Of a stretch of DNA of 42,998 bases, positions 31,836 to 42,000 are shown in pieces; the stretch's first letter is position 1, and each line of letters begins with the position of its first letter. A program made the translations under genes and the position numbers. The notes beneath the pieces were generated by a model that saw only the letters and a list, made by a program, of their open reading frames with translations, did not search any database and was not told the origin of the DNA. Source of the stretch: Clostridia bacterium (GTDB lineage: Bacteria > Bacillota > Clostridia > Oscillospirales > CAG-272); assembly GCA_017550315.1 (NCBI GenBank), contig JAFZPN010000163.1:1-42998 (forward strand), in the 5' to 3' direction.

Positions 31836-33128
31836 ATGGAAATCAAACGCGATTTGTATCTCAGCCGGCTGATTGCACGGGAACATAACGGCTTGATCAA
31901 AGTGATCACAGGCGTGAGAAGATGCGGGAAATCCTATCTTCTCAACACCATCTTTTACCGCCATCTTTTTGATAAGGGTATCGATCCCTCACACATCATC
32001 CGTTTCGCTTTCGACTCTGCGGATGACCTTTTGCTGATCGGAGAAAATCTAATTACTCTCCAGAAAGAAAAGAGAAAGGTCGATCCAGAACGGTTCATGG
32101 CGTATATCCGTACCATGACTACCGGGGACGGGATTTATTACCTTCTGCTCGACGAGGTGCAGGAGCTTGACGCCTTCGAAACGGTTCTGAACGGATATCT
32201 GCGCCATGACAACATGGATATATACGTGACCGGAAGCAACGCGAAATTCCTGTCAAGAGATATCATCACGGAATTTGAAGGGCGGGGGGACGAGGTGCAT
32301 CTGAATCCGCTCAGCTTTTCCGAATTCATGACCGTATGGGAAGGGGACCGGTATGAGGGTCTGTCGCAGTATATGCTGTACGGCGGCATTCCCCTTGTCG
32401 TGCTGCGCAATGATAACCGGGACAAAGCAGCGACGCTGCAGCGGCTTTTTGACGAAATCTATATCAAGGATATCGCGAGGCGCCATGATGTCCGCAAAAA
32501 AGAAGAGCTCGAAGAGCTCCTTGATATCCTGTCCTCGTCGGTCGGATCGCTGACGAATTCCGAAAAGCTGAAGAACACGTTTCGCAGTGTGAAAAAGTCG
32601 AACATCACGTCCGGTACAATCAAACGGTACATCGATTATTTCGAGGATTCTTTTCTGATCGAATCCGCGAACCGGTATGATATCAAAGGAAAAGCTTATA
32701 TCAATACCCCTATGAAGTATTACTTTTCCGATCTCGGACTTCGAAATGCCCGGATCAATTTCCGCCAGTTTGAGCAGAATCATACACTGGAAAACGTGAT
32801 CTACAACGAACTTCGCATGCGCGGTTACAACATTGACGTCGGCGTGGTTCCGATCGCGGAAAAGAACATAAACGGTTCGGTCTCCCGCCGCCAGCTGGAG
32901 GTGGATTTTGTCTGCAATCTCGGTTCCAACAGGATCTATATCCAGTCCGCGTACTCGATCCCCGATGAGGAAAAGCGCGAACAGGAGATCAGGTCTTTCC
33001 GAAAAATCGATGATTCGTTCCGGAAAATCATCGTCACGCGGGACACAGCCCACCCGTGGTATGACGAAAATGGGATTCTGACGGTTAACGTATATGATTT
33101 TTTGCTTGACCGAACCATACTTGAATGA
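31836..33128 (+). CDS. AAA_14 / DUF4143 ATPase
   Basis: A 430-residue protein of the widespread ATPase family with an N-terminal AAA_14 domain and a C-terminal DUF4143 (nuclease-like) domain. Visible are the P-loop GVRRCGKS at residues 26-33, Walker B YLLLDEVQE, sensor YVTGSNA and the conserved YGGIPLVV. In the C-terminal part are KYYFSDLGLRNAR and the VDFV motif of the DUF4143 PD-(D/E)xK-like core. The family's role is unknown; members are scattered in variable genome regions and often transferred. It has its own promoter and binding site (ATAGGAG). Confidence 0.9.
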   Translation: MEIKRDLYLSRLIAREHNGLIKVITGVRRCGKSYLLNTIFYRHLFDKGIDPSHIIRFAFDSADDLLLIGENLITLQKEKRKVDPERFMAYIRTMTTGDGIYYLLLDEVQELDAFETVLNGYLRHDNMDIYVTGSNAKFLSRDIITEFEGRGDEVHLNPLSFSEFMTVWEGDRYEGLSQYMLYGGIPLVVLRNDNRDKAATLQRLFDEIYIKDIARRHDVRKKEELEELLDILSSSVGSLTNSEKLKNTFRSVKKSNITSGTIKRYIDYFEDSFLIESANRYDIKGKAYINTPMKYYFSDLGLRNARINFRQFEQNHTLENVIYNELRMRGYNIDVGVVPIAEKNINGSVSRRQLEVDFVCNLGSNRIYIQSAYSIPDEEKREQEIRSFRKIDDSFRKIIVTRDTAHPWYDENGILTVNVYDFLLDRTILE

Positions 33129-33284
33129 TCTTAAAAACACAGAAAGAGGTAAACAGATTTTTCAGATGCTTTTTTGAAACTTCGCGAGAGCGGATCATGG
33201 TTCCTTAGACAAAACACACACGGAGACCATCAGGAAAAAGAATAATCATCCTCCGGTGGACGGGTTTTGTATATCTTCACATAG

Positions 33285-33542
33285 ATGCTGGGTGTCAACC
33301 TCTTTTCCGACAGCGATTTCGCGTATCTGCAGATTCCGATGTTCTACAATATCAAAGGCGTTAAGCTGGATCTGACAAGGCAGAGTTACATCAACCGCAG
33401 CCACCGGAATAACATCGAGGTGCAGTTCTGGACCATCAACGACGAGGACGATATGCGTTTCCTCATAGAGAAGGGTGTGGACGCCATCATGACGGACGAC
33501 CCGCAGCTTTTGCAGAGGGTGCCGGAAGAGTACGAAGACTGA
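33285..33542 (+). pseudogene. 3' fragment of a glycerophosphodiester phosphodiesterase gene
   Basis: An 85-codon frame whose last part, VQFWTINDEDDMRFLIEKGV followed by DAIMTDDPQLLQ, is the C-terminal end of GDPD enzymes (xxWTVNxxxxxxxLxxxGVDGIxTDxP). The N-terminal 60% including catalytic residues is missing, and an in-frame TAG precedes the first ATG. It is therefore a remnant. The 108-base repeat copy 2 follows directly, as it follows the acyltransferase (from the other side) in copy 1. Confidence 0.75.
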
Positions 33543-33604
33543 AGCCGGCAAGGAAACCGTTCCCGCCGACGCTGAATCCAATAACGGATTGGATGCCGGT
33601 CCGC

Positions 33605-33712
33605 CTTTTGCAGGAACAACAAGCGTCCGCCCGTCGAGTCCGAAGACCGACAGGCAGACGCATTTCTTCTCCATTCCGGTTCCCGGCTGTCCGGTCAGCG
33701 GGAGCCACGGTA
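33605..33712 (+). repeat. 108-base direct repeat, copy 2
   Basis: Matches 30099-30206 at about 93% (seven mismatches, no gaps), same orientation. The big hairpin is kept with one mismatch in the outer stem. On the minus strand its edge still encodes AYRGSR and a stop, the end of a PlsC-like protein, although no acyltransferase gene adjoins it here. The element probably acts as a bidirectional terminator. Confidence 0.85.
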
Positions 33713-33789
33713 GGCTAATCCCCTGTCATTGTCTGGAGATTTTTGCACAGACAAAAGCCGGCAAACAGACTTCCGCGCGGAATTCGGAC

Positions 33790-33818
33790 TTGATTTTCAT
33801 GAATAAGTATTGTATAAT
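33790..33818 (+). promoter_or_regulatory. Promoter of the zinc-ribbon membrane cluster
   Basis: TTGATT at 33790-33795, 17-base spacer, TATAAT at 33813-33818. It gives a leader of about 83 bases before the first gene at 33908. No other good promoter is visible up to 42696, so the six genes may be one transcript. Confidence 0.65.
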
Positions 33819-33907
33819 CAAATTGGGGCGTTCTGATCCCGGAAACCCAGCGAATCAAAACCTCGTGGCCCCAAACAACCACCTTCGGCTTCGGAAAGGA
33901 GCGGAAC

Positions 33908-34954
33908 ATGGCAAAATTCTGTAACAAATGCGGCGCACCGCTCGCGGAGGATGGCCGCTTCTGCGAGCGCTGCGGAGCGCCGGCTGCTCAAACGGTGCCT
34001 ACTGCGTCCGTGAATGCGCGGCAAACCCCGCCTAAATCACGGTCCGCCGCATCGGCCTTTGAGGAGAGCGTGCGGATGACGCAAGGCCCGCATGCAGCGG
34101 CAGTTCGAGCTGTCGGAACTACGGAGGAGAGAACCTTTGGCCCAAGCGGCTGGATCAAGGGGACGGCGGCCACCCTTTTCGGCGAGCTCGGCAATCTGCT
34201 TGCCGGATTCTTCAAGCTTTTCACCAAGCCGAAAGCGCTTCTCTTTACCGTCGCGATCTCGGCTCTTTGGATCTGGCTCAATCACATGCGCCTCTTGGAA
34301 GGGCTCGAAGGCGTCACAGACATTCTCTCGAAAATCACCTATGCGGGCGGCGGCACAAACGGTTCCGTCATCCAGATCATCGGAGGGACCCTCGGCAAGG
34401 GCATTGTTGGCGCAGGCCTGTGCTCGATCCTCTACGGCGGGATCGGCAAGATGATCCGCGGGATCGGGAACATCTTCACGGAGCCCGGCTTCCACGTCGG
34501 TGCGGCGATCCTCGGATTCGGATGCGCGGCTCTCGCCTATCAGTTCACGGCGGGCTTTGCCGGAGCGGGCGGCTTCATGGTCGGCGTTGCCGGCGCAATG
34601 ATGGCCTTCGAAGCGCTTTCGATGCGGGAGGGCTTTCTCGTCAACCTCGCCGCTTCGTTTTCCTCACGGAAGGTTACGAACGGCAGGACAACCGGAAAGC
34701 GGCTCCTCCCGGGGCGGTACAAGGGATTCCTCACGGGAGCGGCGCTCGGATTCGCTGCCTGGGCGGTCCTGTGCGGCACCGGCATCATGGACGACCTCGC
34801 GCTCGACGTGTGGGGATTCGTCTGGGACACGGTCTCCCTCGACGTTCCGGAGGGGCTCGTACCGTATCTGCTCCCGGCGGCGTTCATCCTCGTCGGGCTG
34901 ATCCTCAACGCCTTCGGCAGGGGCAAACAGACGGAAGGAGGGACGGCAGCATGA
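33908..34954 (+). CDS. Zinc-ribbon polytopic membrane protein
   Basis: A 348-residue protein. Residues 3-24 form a zinc ribbon (C5, C8, C19, C22: CNKCGAP ... CERCGAP), then a polar linker to about 80. Hydrophobic segments follow near 107-122, 149-178, 195-237 (two helices, Gly/Ala-rich), 272-293 and 316-336. The ribbon would face the cytoplasm. I know no function for this architecture. Start at 33908 with AAAGGAG upstream; the stop overlaps the next start (ATGA), so the first two proteins are translationally coupled. It is the first gene of the six-gene cluster. Confidence 0.85.
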   Translation: MAKFCNKCGAPLAEDGRFCERCGAPAAQTVPTASVNARQTPPKSRSAASAFEESVRMTQGPHAAAVRAVGTTEERTFGPSGWIKGTAATLFGELGNLLAGFFKLFTKPKALLFTVAISALWIWLNHMRLLEGLEGVTDILSKITYAGGGTNGSVIQIIGGTLGKGIVGAGLCSILYGGIGKMIRGIGNIFTEPGFHVGAAILGFGCAALAYQFTAGFAGAGGFMVGVAGAMMAFEALSMREGFLVNLAASFSSRKVTNGRTTGKRLLPGRYKGFLTGAALGFAAWAVLCGTGIMDDLALDVWGFVWDTVSLDVPEGLVPYLLPAAFILVGLILNAFGRGKQTEGGTAA

Positions 34955-37179
34955 CCACGGCGATCAAACGGATCCTCGCGCTTTTCGCGGCGGTCTGGAT
35001 GCTTTCCGCGCCTCTCGCCCTTCCCGCCGCGGCGAAGCAGGTGAATCAGACGGAAGATCCGGAAAAACTGTATGACGTCCAGTACGGCGAAGATTATTAT
35101 GAAGCGATCGGCAATATCGAGAGTGAAAACGAATTCTGGTCGACACAGCCGTTCGATTCCTACTGGTCGGACAGCGGGACTTCTTTGTTTAAGGAACCTC
35201 GTTATGACAGAAAAAGATCCTGGGCGATCATCAATTCCTATTACGCCGGAAAAGGCGCACTCAACCAGAAAGCGCTCAACGGCGTAATTGGATACCTGGG
35301 GCTCAAGACGATCATGACCTGCGCTGTATTTACGGATGAGGAAAACTGGAACCTTGTCAAGCAGTCGGACACGACGTCGGGGACTCTCGCGGAAGTGATC
35401 TATGTCGGCGAGGTGATGTCGGGCGATACGATTTTCATTCAGGCAAACAGTTACGCCGCCGGAACGTATTACGCGCAGTACAAGCGGAACAAGACCTACA
35501 CCCCGCAGAACGATCCGGCATATCTCGAAGAATGGCGGGAGGAACCAAACGAATACTGGGCGTTTTACACGAATATCCGCGCCGTGCAGAAGAACGGAGA
35601 ATGGGCTCCCGACGCGGAGGATTACGTCATCGAGAATCAGTCCCGCGACGCATACTGCTCCGGATGGCTTTATACCGTGAACGAAGGGGACGAAGTCATC
35701 TACGCGGACGCGATCGCAAAAGTCAATTTCAGCAATGAATATACGGGGTATCATGACAATATCACCATCCGTTACCGCTTCAAGTTCGTCGTGATGGACA
35801 GCGGCGCGGACGTGACCCTGCCGATCAATACCCAGCAAACCGAGCCGCAGGACACGAATCCCGGCAGTCAAAACCCCGATCCCGGCCAGACCGGCGAGGA
35901 GGACGGGGACAACTGGTGGGAAGGCCTCTTCGACGACGACAAAGAAGACACCGGGAGCACGGAGGTTACGCCTCCCGAGCCATCGAAGCCCGAGACGAAG
36001 CCGGAGGGAGAGCGTCTCACCGAAAAGGAAGCCGCCGTGATCGGCACCGTCGGAGGCGCGGCGGTGATCGGTGCGGCTGTGGGCGCGATGGCGGGAGGCG
36101 GAGGCCCGGAGGTGTCCGGACCCGATCCCGACGCTGAGCTGAAACGCGAAGAAGAACGGCTGCGGCAGGAAGAGCTGAAAAAGCAGGAAGAGGCGGAGCG
36201 CGCGCGGCAGAAGGAGCTCGAAAGGCTGAAAAAGGAATACGCCGACCAGCAGCGCCAGATGAAGGAGTACGAGGAGCAGCTGAAGCAGGAGGCGAAGAAG
36301 AAAGCCGAAGAACACAAGCGGTACGTCGACCGTCTCTACAAGAAATACGGCGTCGACCCGAATCAGGAAAACGCCAGCAAGATCCTGCGCAACACGATCA
36401 AAAAAGAGCAGATCAAAAACGAGCAGGAAGCCGCCGCAGAGCTCGCAAAGGACGCGGAGTATGCGGTTTACGAGCAGCTTGCCACGGATCTCTCCAACTG
36501 GGCGGATATCTCACTGGAACTCTGTGCCAGCGTGACGGGCGAAGCCGGACAGGGCGTCCTCGCTGCTTACTATACGCTCAAAGGGACCGCGTCCCGCACG
36601 GCGGAGGCCATCGCCCGGATCGCTTACAACGGAAAATCTTATAAGGATTACGGCATCGGCGACTATGCCAAGGACGCGTGGGACCTCACCCATTCGGCGG
36701 TGCAGGGGACGGCGGAAGGCTTCGTCAAAGCCGGACAGGCCGTTACCAGCTACAACGACACGACCGCCAAAGCCAAGCTGGCCCTGCAGGTCGGCGGAGA
36801 AGCGGCGAAGGAGATGTGGGATACCGCGCGCGCGGGAGGCGATTTTGTCGACGTTCTGAAGGCTGGTGCGAGAGGTACGACCAAGGGCGCGGTCAACGCG
36901 ACGATCAGCTACGCGCTCGACAAGACGGTCGGCAAGCTCGCCGGAAAGGGGAAGACCGTCGCGAATACCACGCTGAACAATTATCCGGGGCAGGTCGCAA
37001 ACAAGATCACCTCGGGGGATCTCTGGAGCGGCGGCTCCAATACCACGGTATCGCTGTTCACGAACAAGATCGGCCTTGACGATAAGATCGACGGCCTGTT
37101 CGGCGGAAAGACCGCTCACGCGGATGCAGCGGCGAAGGCTGCCAAGAAGGTGTCCGACGCCGCGAAGGGCATGAAATAA
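34951..37179 (+). CDS. Exported coiled-coil surface protein of unknown function
   Basis: A 742-residue protein. The start is ATG 34951, overlapping the previous stop, with GGAAGGAGG upstream; the frame is open further upstream but only as a shadow of the first gene. Order of parts: signal peptide 1-29 (LFAAVWMLSAPLALPAAA), an extracytoplasmic domain 30-285 with many Tyr/Trp/Asn, an acidic Pro/Glu linker 290-345, a Gly/Ala-rich hydrophobic helix 361-380, a highly charged coiled coil about 395-470, and an Ala/Gly-rich C-terminal domain 480-742 with repeated amphipathic helices. No family recognised. The layout suggests a protein anchored in the envelope, perhaps spanning it. Confidence 0.85.
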   Translation: MTTAIKRILALFAAVWMLSAPLALPAAAKQVNQTEDPEKLYDVQYGEDYYEAIGNIESENEFWSTQPFDSYWSDSGTSLFKEPRYDRKRSWAIINSYYAGKGALNQKALNGVIGYLGLKTIMTCAVFTDEENWNLVKQSDTTSGTLAEVIYVGEVMSGDTIFIQANSYAAGTYYAQYKRNKTYTPQNDPAYLEEWREEPNEYWAFYTNIRAVQKNGEWAPDAEDYVIENQSRDAYCSGWLYTVNEGDEVIYADAIAKVNFSNEYTGYHDNITIRYRFKFVVMDSGADVTLPINTQQTEPQDTNPGSQNPDPGQTGEEDGDNWWEGLFDDDKEDTGSTEVTPPEPSKPETKPEGERLTEKEAAVIGTVGGAAVIGAAVGAMAGGGGPEVSGPDPDAELKREEERLRQEELKKQEEAERARQKELERLKKEYADQQRQMKEYEEQLKQEAKKKAEEHKRYVDRLYKKYGVDPNQENASKILRNTIKKEQIKNEQEAAAELAKDAEYAVYEQLATDLSNWADISLELCASVTGEAGQGVLAAYYTLKGTASRTAEAIARIAYNGKSYKDYGIGDYAKDAWDLTHSAVQGTAEGFVKAGQAVTSYNDTTAKAKLALQVGGEAAKEMWDTARAGGDFVDVLKAGARGTTKGAVNATISYALDKTVGKLAGKGKTVANTTLNNYPGQVANKITSGDLWSGGSNTTVSLFTNKIGLDDKIDGLFGGKTAHADAAAKAAKKVSDAAKGMK

Positions 37180-37197
37180 GGGAAACGGAGGAAGACG

Positions 37198-37611
37198 ATG
37201 AAGCATTACAAAACCATGACGGGTGCCGTGCAGGCTGCGGCCAGGCTCTGCGCCGGGTGGCTTGTGCTCGAGAGCGGGGAATACATCGAAGCGGACGCGG
37301 CTGCCTATCTTGCCAAGGTCACCGACCGTCTCGATCACGGAGACGACGCGGCGGAAGAGATCTATTACCTGACCTCGGACGAAGGCGCGGTAGGCGTGAC
37401 GAGCAAATACGAATACCTTGTGCAGTGGATCCTGATCCCCCTGGAGCGGCCGATGGCGGAGATCGAAGCGGACATCGAAAAGGAGCTGCAGGCGCGGCAG
37501 CGGCAGGCCCCGGCGGCTCAGGCACGGGAAACGCCGGCATACTGCCCGTACTGTGGCTATAAGCAGCAGCCCGGCGCGAAGTTCTGTCCGGACTGCGGCA
37601 GACAGTTCTGA
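37198..37611 (+). CDS. Small soluble protein with C-terminal zinc ribbon
   Basis: A 137-residue protein without membrane segments. Residues 1-100 are an alpha/beta domain of unknown type (KTMTGAVQAAARLCAGWLVL at the start). The last 23 residues are a zinc ribbon, C116, C119, C130 and C133 (YCPYCGYKQQ ... FCPDCGRQF). The placement at the C-terminus is unlike its two N-terminal ribbon neighbours. Start with GGAGGA upstream, 18 bases after the previous gene. It may be a cytoplasmic adaptor for the membrane proteins of the cluster. Confidence 0.85.
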   Translation: MKHYKTMTGAVQAAARLCAGWLVLESGEYIEADAAAYLAKVTDRLDHGDDAAEEIYYLTSDEGAVGVTSKYEYLVQWILIPLERPMAEIEADIEKELQARQRQAPAAQARETPAYCPYCGYKQQPGAKFCPDCGRQF

Positions 37612-37629
37612 TTACGAAAGGAGAACAAC

Positions 37630-38244
37630 ATGCAGACAAAACCTATTGAGCAAAGCGGCGGACAATACGCCTGGACCTATGAAATGAGTCTCTTCAAGAA
37701 TCCGAGCATCTTCCTCCTCGTCGCGAAGGTGCTCTTCGGCGTGATCCTCGTCCTGGGGGTCGTGATCATGCTCCCGATCAATCTTATCACGAACGGATGG
37801 GCCGAAGGGTTCCGCGGATGGCTCATCGAGATCGGGATCATGGCAGGCCTTTTCGCGGTCCTGCTCGTCCTCGGCTATCTGGTTTACGCGGCAATCATGG
37901 GAGGGAAGTACATCGTGGATTTCGCGATGGACGAGGATCGGCTCGTGCACGCGCAGATCATGGAGCAGGCAAAAAAGGCGTCGAAGGTCGGAACGGCGAC
38001 AGTGATCCTTGGGATCCTCGCGGGCAGACCTTCGACTGTGGGGATCGGGCTGACCTCCCAGCGTTCGGTCTCGACGACGGAGTTCGCACGGGTAAAGAAG
38101 GTCGTCGCGAACCGCAGACGGTCGGTCATCAAGCTGTACGGCGGCGGTGCGAACGAGGCTTATGCGGACGGCGCGGATTTCGACTTCGTCTGCTCATACA
38201 TCCGCGCGCACATCCCTGCGGATGCGGCGTGGATCGATAAGTAA
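37630..38244 (+). CDS. Two-helix membrane protein with a PH-like C-terminal domain
   Basis: A 204-residue protein: two transmembrane helices (about 28-50 and 66-92), then a cytoplasmic domain that ends in beta-strand-like repeats (YIVDFAMDEDRLVHAQI, RRRSVIKLYGGGANEAYAD) and a helix. The fold looks like bacterial PH domains found behind two helices in other Firmicute proteins; that is inference. Start with AAAGGAG upstream, 18 bases after the zinc-ribbon gene. Confidence 0.8.
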   Translation: MQTKPIEQSGGQYAWTYEMSLFKNPSIFLLVAKVLFGVILVLGVVIMLPINLITNGWAEGFRGWLIEIGIMAGLFAVLLVLGYLVYAAIMGGKYIVDFAMDEDRLVHAQIMEQAKKASKVGTATVILGILAGRPSTVGIGLTSQRSVSTTEFARVKKVVANRRRSVIKLYGGGANEAYADGADFDFVCSYIRAHIPADAAWIDK

Positions 38245-38295
38245 AACAATAAAGCTTTTAGTGAATAGAGAAAGGCGGTACATAAGGAGGCCAAA

Positions 38296-39075
38296 ATGAG
38301 AAACGAAAAAACATCGTCCAGCGGACGGGTTTTGGTCATCTTTCTGCTCTTATGCAATCTTGCGATGATCGTCTGGATTGTCGTCTCGTGGCGGCAGGCG
38401 AACAAGCCGCAGTCAACTGTGGAGTACTATTCCAGCCTCGGTTACGACGTAAGCAGCCTTACGGGGGAGAGCGGCGGAACGTCTTCCGACTCCGAGTCTT
38501 CGCCAGGCAATGGGTCATCTGCCGGATCCTCGATCGGTTCCTCCGACGGATCGCAGACGATTGGCAATGCGGACAGTTGGATCTTCGACGATGAACCTGC
38601 TTCTGACAATACACAGACCTCACAGATGGGAGAACAGGCCTCCGTGTCCTACAGCACGACGGACAGACCCGAAGAGACCGATTTCGACGGCTGGAAATCG
38701 CACGGCGGCGCAGTGCCGTCCGGGGCATCCGTCCTCAAGGATTTCGGCGCGGTCGCAGGTTCATGGAAGGGCTTCATTCAATACGATATGGCTGAGGAAC
38801 TCGTCAACTTCACGATCACGCCTGCGCAGTCCGGCGCAGAACTCAAGGTGGATTGGTATCTGATCCACTACTTCGGGGACGGGTCATGGATGAACGAGGA
38901 GGATATGGAGGATCTGTCCTATACCGGTTCATGGTCGGACGGGATCCTCACGGCGTCGGGCGCGATCAGCATCACGATCCGCTCGTTTTATGAGATTGGC
39001 GGGCAGCAGTTTGCCGTCGGAGAGATGACGCTGGCGGACGGATCGAGTGCCGTCGTCGGTATGGTCAGGCCATAA
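38296..39075 (+). CDS. Single-pass membrane protein with Ser-rich linker and extracellular domain
   Basis: A 259-residue protein with one N-terminal transmembrane helix (11-31), a Ser/Gly/Asp-rich linker to about residue 135, and a beta-rich extracytoplasmic domain (GAVAGSWKGFIQYDM to the end, with a lipocalin-like look: GSWKG at the start, GEMTLADG at the end). No recognised family. Start after AAGGAGG, 51 bases downstream of the PH-like gene. Confidence 0.8.
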   Translation: MRNEKTSSSGRVLVIFLLLCNLAMIVWIVVSWRQANKPQSTVEYYSSLGYDVSSLTGESGGTSSDSESSPGNGSSAGSSIGSSDGSQTIGNADSWIFDDEPASDNTQTSQMGEQASVSYSTTDRPEETDFDGWKSHGGAVPSGASVLKDFGAVAGSWKGFIQYDMAEELVNFTITPAQSGAELKVDWYLIHYFGDGSWMNEEDMEDLSYTGSWSDGILTASGAISITIRSFYEIGGQQFAVGEMTLADGSSAVVGMVRP

Positions 39076-39093
39076 TCGGAGGGGAAGAACACC

Positions 39094-42000
39094 ATGACGA
39101 AATACTGTAAAAACTGCGGGGCGGAGCTGAAGAACGGTGTGAAGTTCTGCGAAGAGTGCGGCGCGAAGGTTCCCGAAGAGAAACCGGCAAGGCGGTTCTG
39201 TTCTTCCTGCGGGCGTGAGCTTGTGCCGGACGCCTCCTTCTGCCGGTTCTGCGGGGCAAGAGTGGAAGCAGGCAGCCATCCGGCCGTCACACCGGTACAG
39301 CCCGTCACGATCGATCCGCCGAACCGCGGGCTTCCGAATCCCCCTCCGGCCCGTCAGACACCTGCCGCTCAGAACAAACCCGACTATATGCAGCCCGGCT
39401 ATCAGCAGCGGGTTCGCGCGGAAAGACAGTCGGCACAGGAAGCGGCCAAACCGAAGAAGAGCTATCGCGGACTGAGTCTTTTCCTTGCGTTCACACTGGC
39501 GGTCGAGTTCTGCATAGCGGGGTTCAAATATCCGGGGTTTTTAAAGAAAGGCGGCTTGGATCAGCCCGGGATCGTGACCGGCAAGACGGACGGCAAAGGC
39601 GATTCCGGAAAATACGACGCACAGACGCGGGAATTTCTGGATTCGCTCGGCATCACGGAAGAACAGTTGGAAGCGTTCCGGGGGCTGGAGATCGAAGCGA
39701 CACCCGAAAACTCTCCGGGCAATCCGCGCTTTATCGAGGCGCGCTATACGAAAGAGGACTATGCCTTCGCGCAGTCTCTGGATGCCAAGGTAACCCGCGA
39801 TAACCCGGAAGCCGACTTCCCTCAGTTTGGCATCCATATTGATCTGAAATCGTGGAATCTCGACAGCGAAGAAGACACCCTGACGGTGAAGAAGCTGCCG
39901 ATGAAGACAGACGCGGCAACGGATTGTGAGCTTTACGCCTATGACTATTCTCTCGCGTCCGGACAGCATGAGTTTTATACGGATGTGGAGATCACGGTTC
40001 CCTTACAGGGCGATCCGGCAGTTTTTGACGGCGTTTTATATTACAACGAGAGTGCCGATGTATGGGAGGATGCCTACTGCGAACTGTCCGAGGACGGAAA
40101 GACATACACGTTATACACGAGTCACTTCTCGACCGATGCGGAGCGCACGGATCAGAAGCTCAAAAAGCTCATGAAAGAAGTGCAGGCGGGGCTTGACAGG
40201 TTCACGGATCAGAACGGGACGATTTTCCGCATCCTGCCCGAAGAATACCCGTCGAAATATCCGGGTTCCAAGACCTTCCTCTATAAGGTGGGTATCCGGA
40301 GCGATTGGAAGATCGAGACGTTTTTCTCGCAGCAGACAAAGGAATCGCTTGCGCTGTATGAATCGTTGATGAAAAAAGGGGGCGGTGTTCCCACGGAAGC
40401 CGGCACTGCGGAAGGCTGGGGCGTGCTCGGCGAAAGGACGGATTTTGGTTCGTCGGCTCAGACCGGGACAAGCATATTATTCGGGAATACCGAACTCGGC
40501 AAAATCGTGACGAACAGCTCAGGCTGGAACGTCATCAACGTGGGTATATCCATCATCGGGCTTTATACGCTGATGATGCGGTGTCTCGATCAGTGGCAGC
40601 GCGGTGTTTCCTTCACAGATATCGCCGGGTCAAACAAATGGAATTTCGTTTCCGCCGCACTCTCATCGGCCGGGTTGTTCATGACCGCGTGCAAATACCT
40701 CGGTATTGCGACCGTAGCAGGCGTCTCGACCACTTTCGGCGCGACCGCGCTGGCGGTTGTCGGAGCCGCGCTCTACGCTTACACGAAAATCGACGCAGAG
40801 GTGACGAAAGCATACAATTTCAACTATCCTCTCGGTCAGCCAAAAACCCTTGAGGACGCGGCGTATTACTATTACCTCTCGGATTACGGATGGAACTCCT
40901 CCGAACGGCCCGAGGAAACAGAGAAGGGTGACGCGGCGGCTTACGCCTTTATTCGGCTGATAGAAAGCGATCCCACCGATTTCGACGATTCCCGCGCTCC
41001 GGTGTATCACACTCTCGATATCCGCGGCAACGGCTGGGCTCTCGCTCTGAATTACCTCTTCGAGAAGTATCGGGATGATCCCGTAAAGCTCGGGGAAATG
41101 GTGAAAAAGCTGTGCGACGATTTTATTGAGCGGTTCTGGTCGGACGAGATCCGGCCCAGCGTGCGGTATGACTGCTGGAAAAAGGCGCTGAATAAACTGC
41201 TTGCCGACGGACGTCTCCCGAATTATTACCGTAAGCATCAGGATGCCGGAGAGAACGTCATGACGGACTCGAGAGCGATGGAACAGCTCGGTATCGACAA
41301 GAACGAGCTCCAGCGTCGGAAAGAACTGCAAGCGTTTATTGACGACGGACGCAGCATCGACGGCTTGTTTGATAATGCGGCCGAGCGCGACAAATACATC
41401 CGTTTTGACGACATGGACAAGGAAGCGCTGAAGGAAAAGGCCCGCGCCGTTCTGAACAAGAATCTGAATCCGATCTGCTATGCCATTTATCAGAAGTATT
41501 ACAAAGAAGCGTTTCAGCAAGTCCTGCGTGAGTACCGTGAGGAACTGCTCCCGCTGCTCAACACGCGCATCACGTTCTATATGAAAGACACCTCCGTGAA
41601 AGAAGGCGCCACGAGCGCAGTATCGAAGTATGATCATTTCGGCTTCGTAGGGTATAACGCTCAGTTTGATCCTTCCAACAAGGAGGTCGGACCGCATACC
41701 ATCTTTACGAACATGGCGCTCGAATATCGGGCTAATACGCCCGTCCTTCTCGAGACGCTCGTCTATCATTATGTCCGAGCCGGCTGTCCGACCAGGGTGA
41801 ACGTCAAGTGCACGGCGGACGGGATGGCGGTTGACGGATATGCCAACTGGGCCGACGTGAATATCTCTGTCGATGAGAACTCCCTTTGGAGTGGCACGGA
41901 ACCGAAATACTGGGAGAACTGGCAGTTTTGGGAGGTTTGGAAGCTGTACGTCCCCGGTGGAGTGAAGGAAAACGAAATAATATACAAACGGCTTCAAACC

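Noticed and set aside
34267-34950. N-terminal extension of the 742-residue protein
   Set aside because: The extension is Arg/His/Pro-rich shadow of the upstream zinc-ribbon gene; the signal peptide and ribosome binding site define 34951 as start.
34540-36315. 591-codon minus-strand open frame in the zinc-ribbon cluster
   Set aside because: Antisense to two well-supported plus-strand genes; leucine/phenylalanine-rich artefact of reversed Glu/Lys codons.
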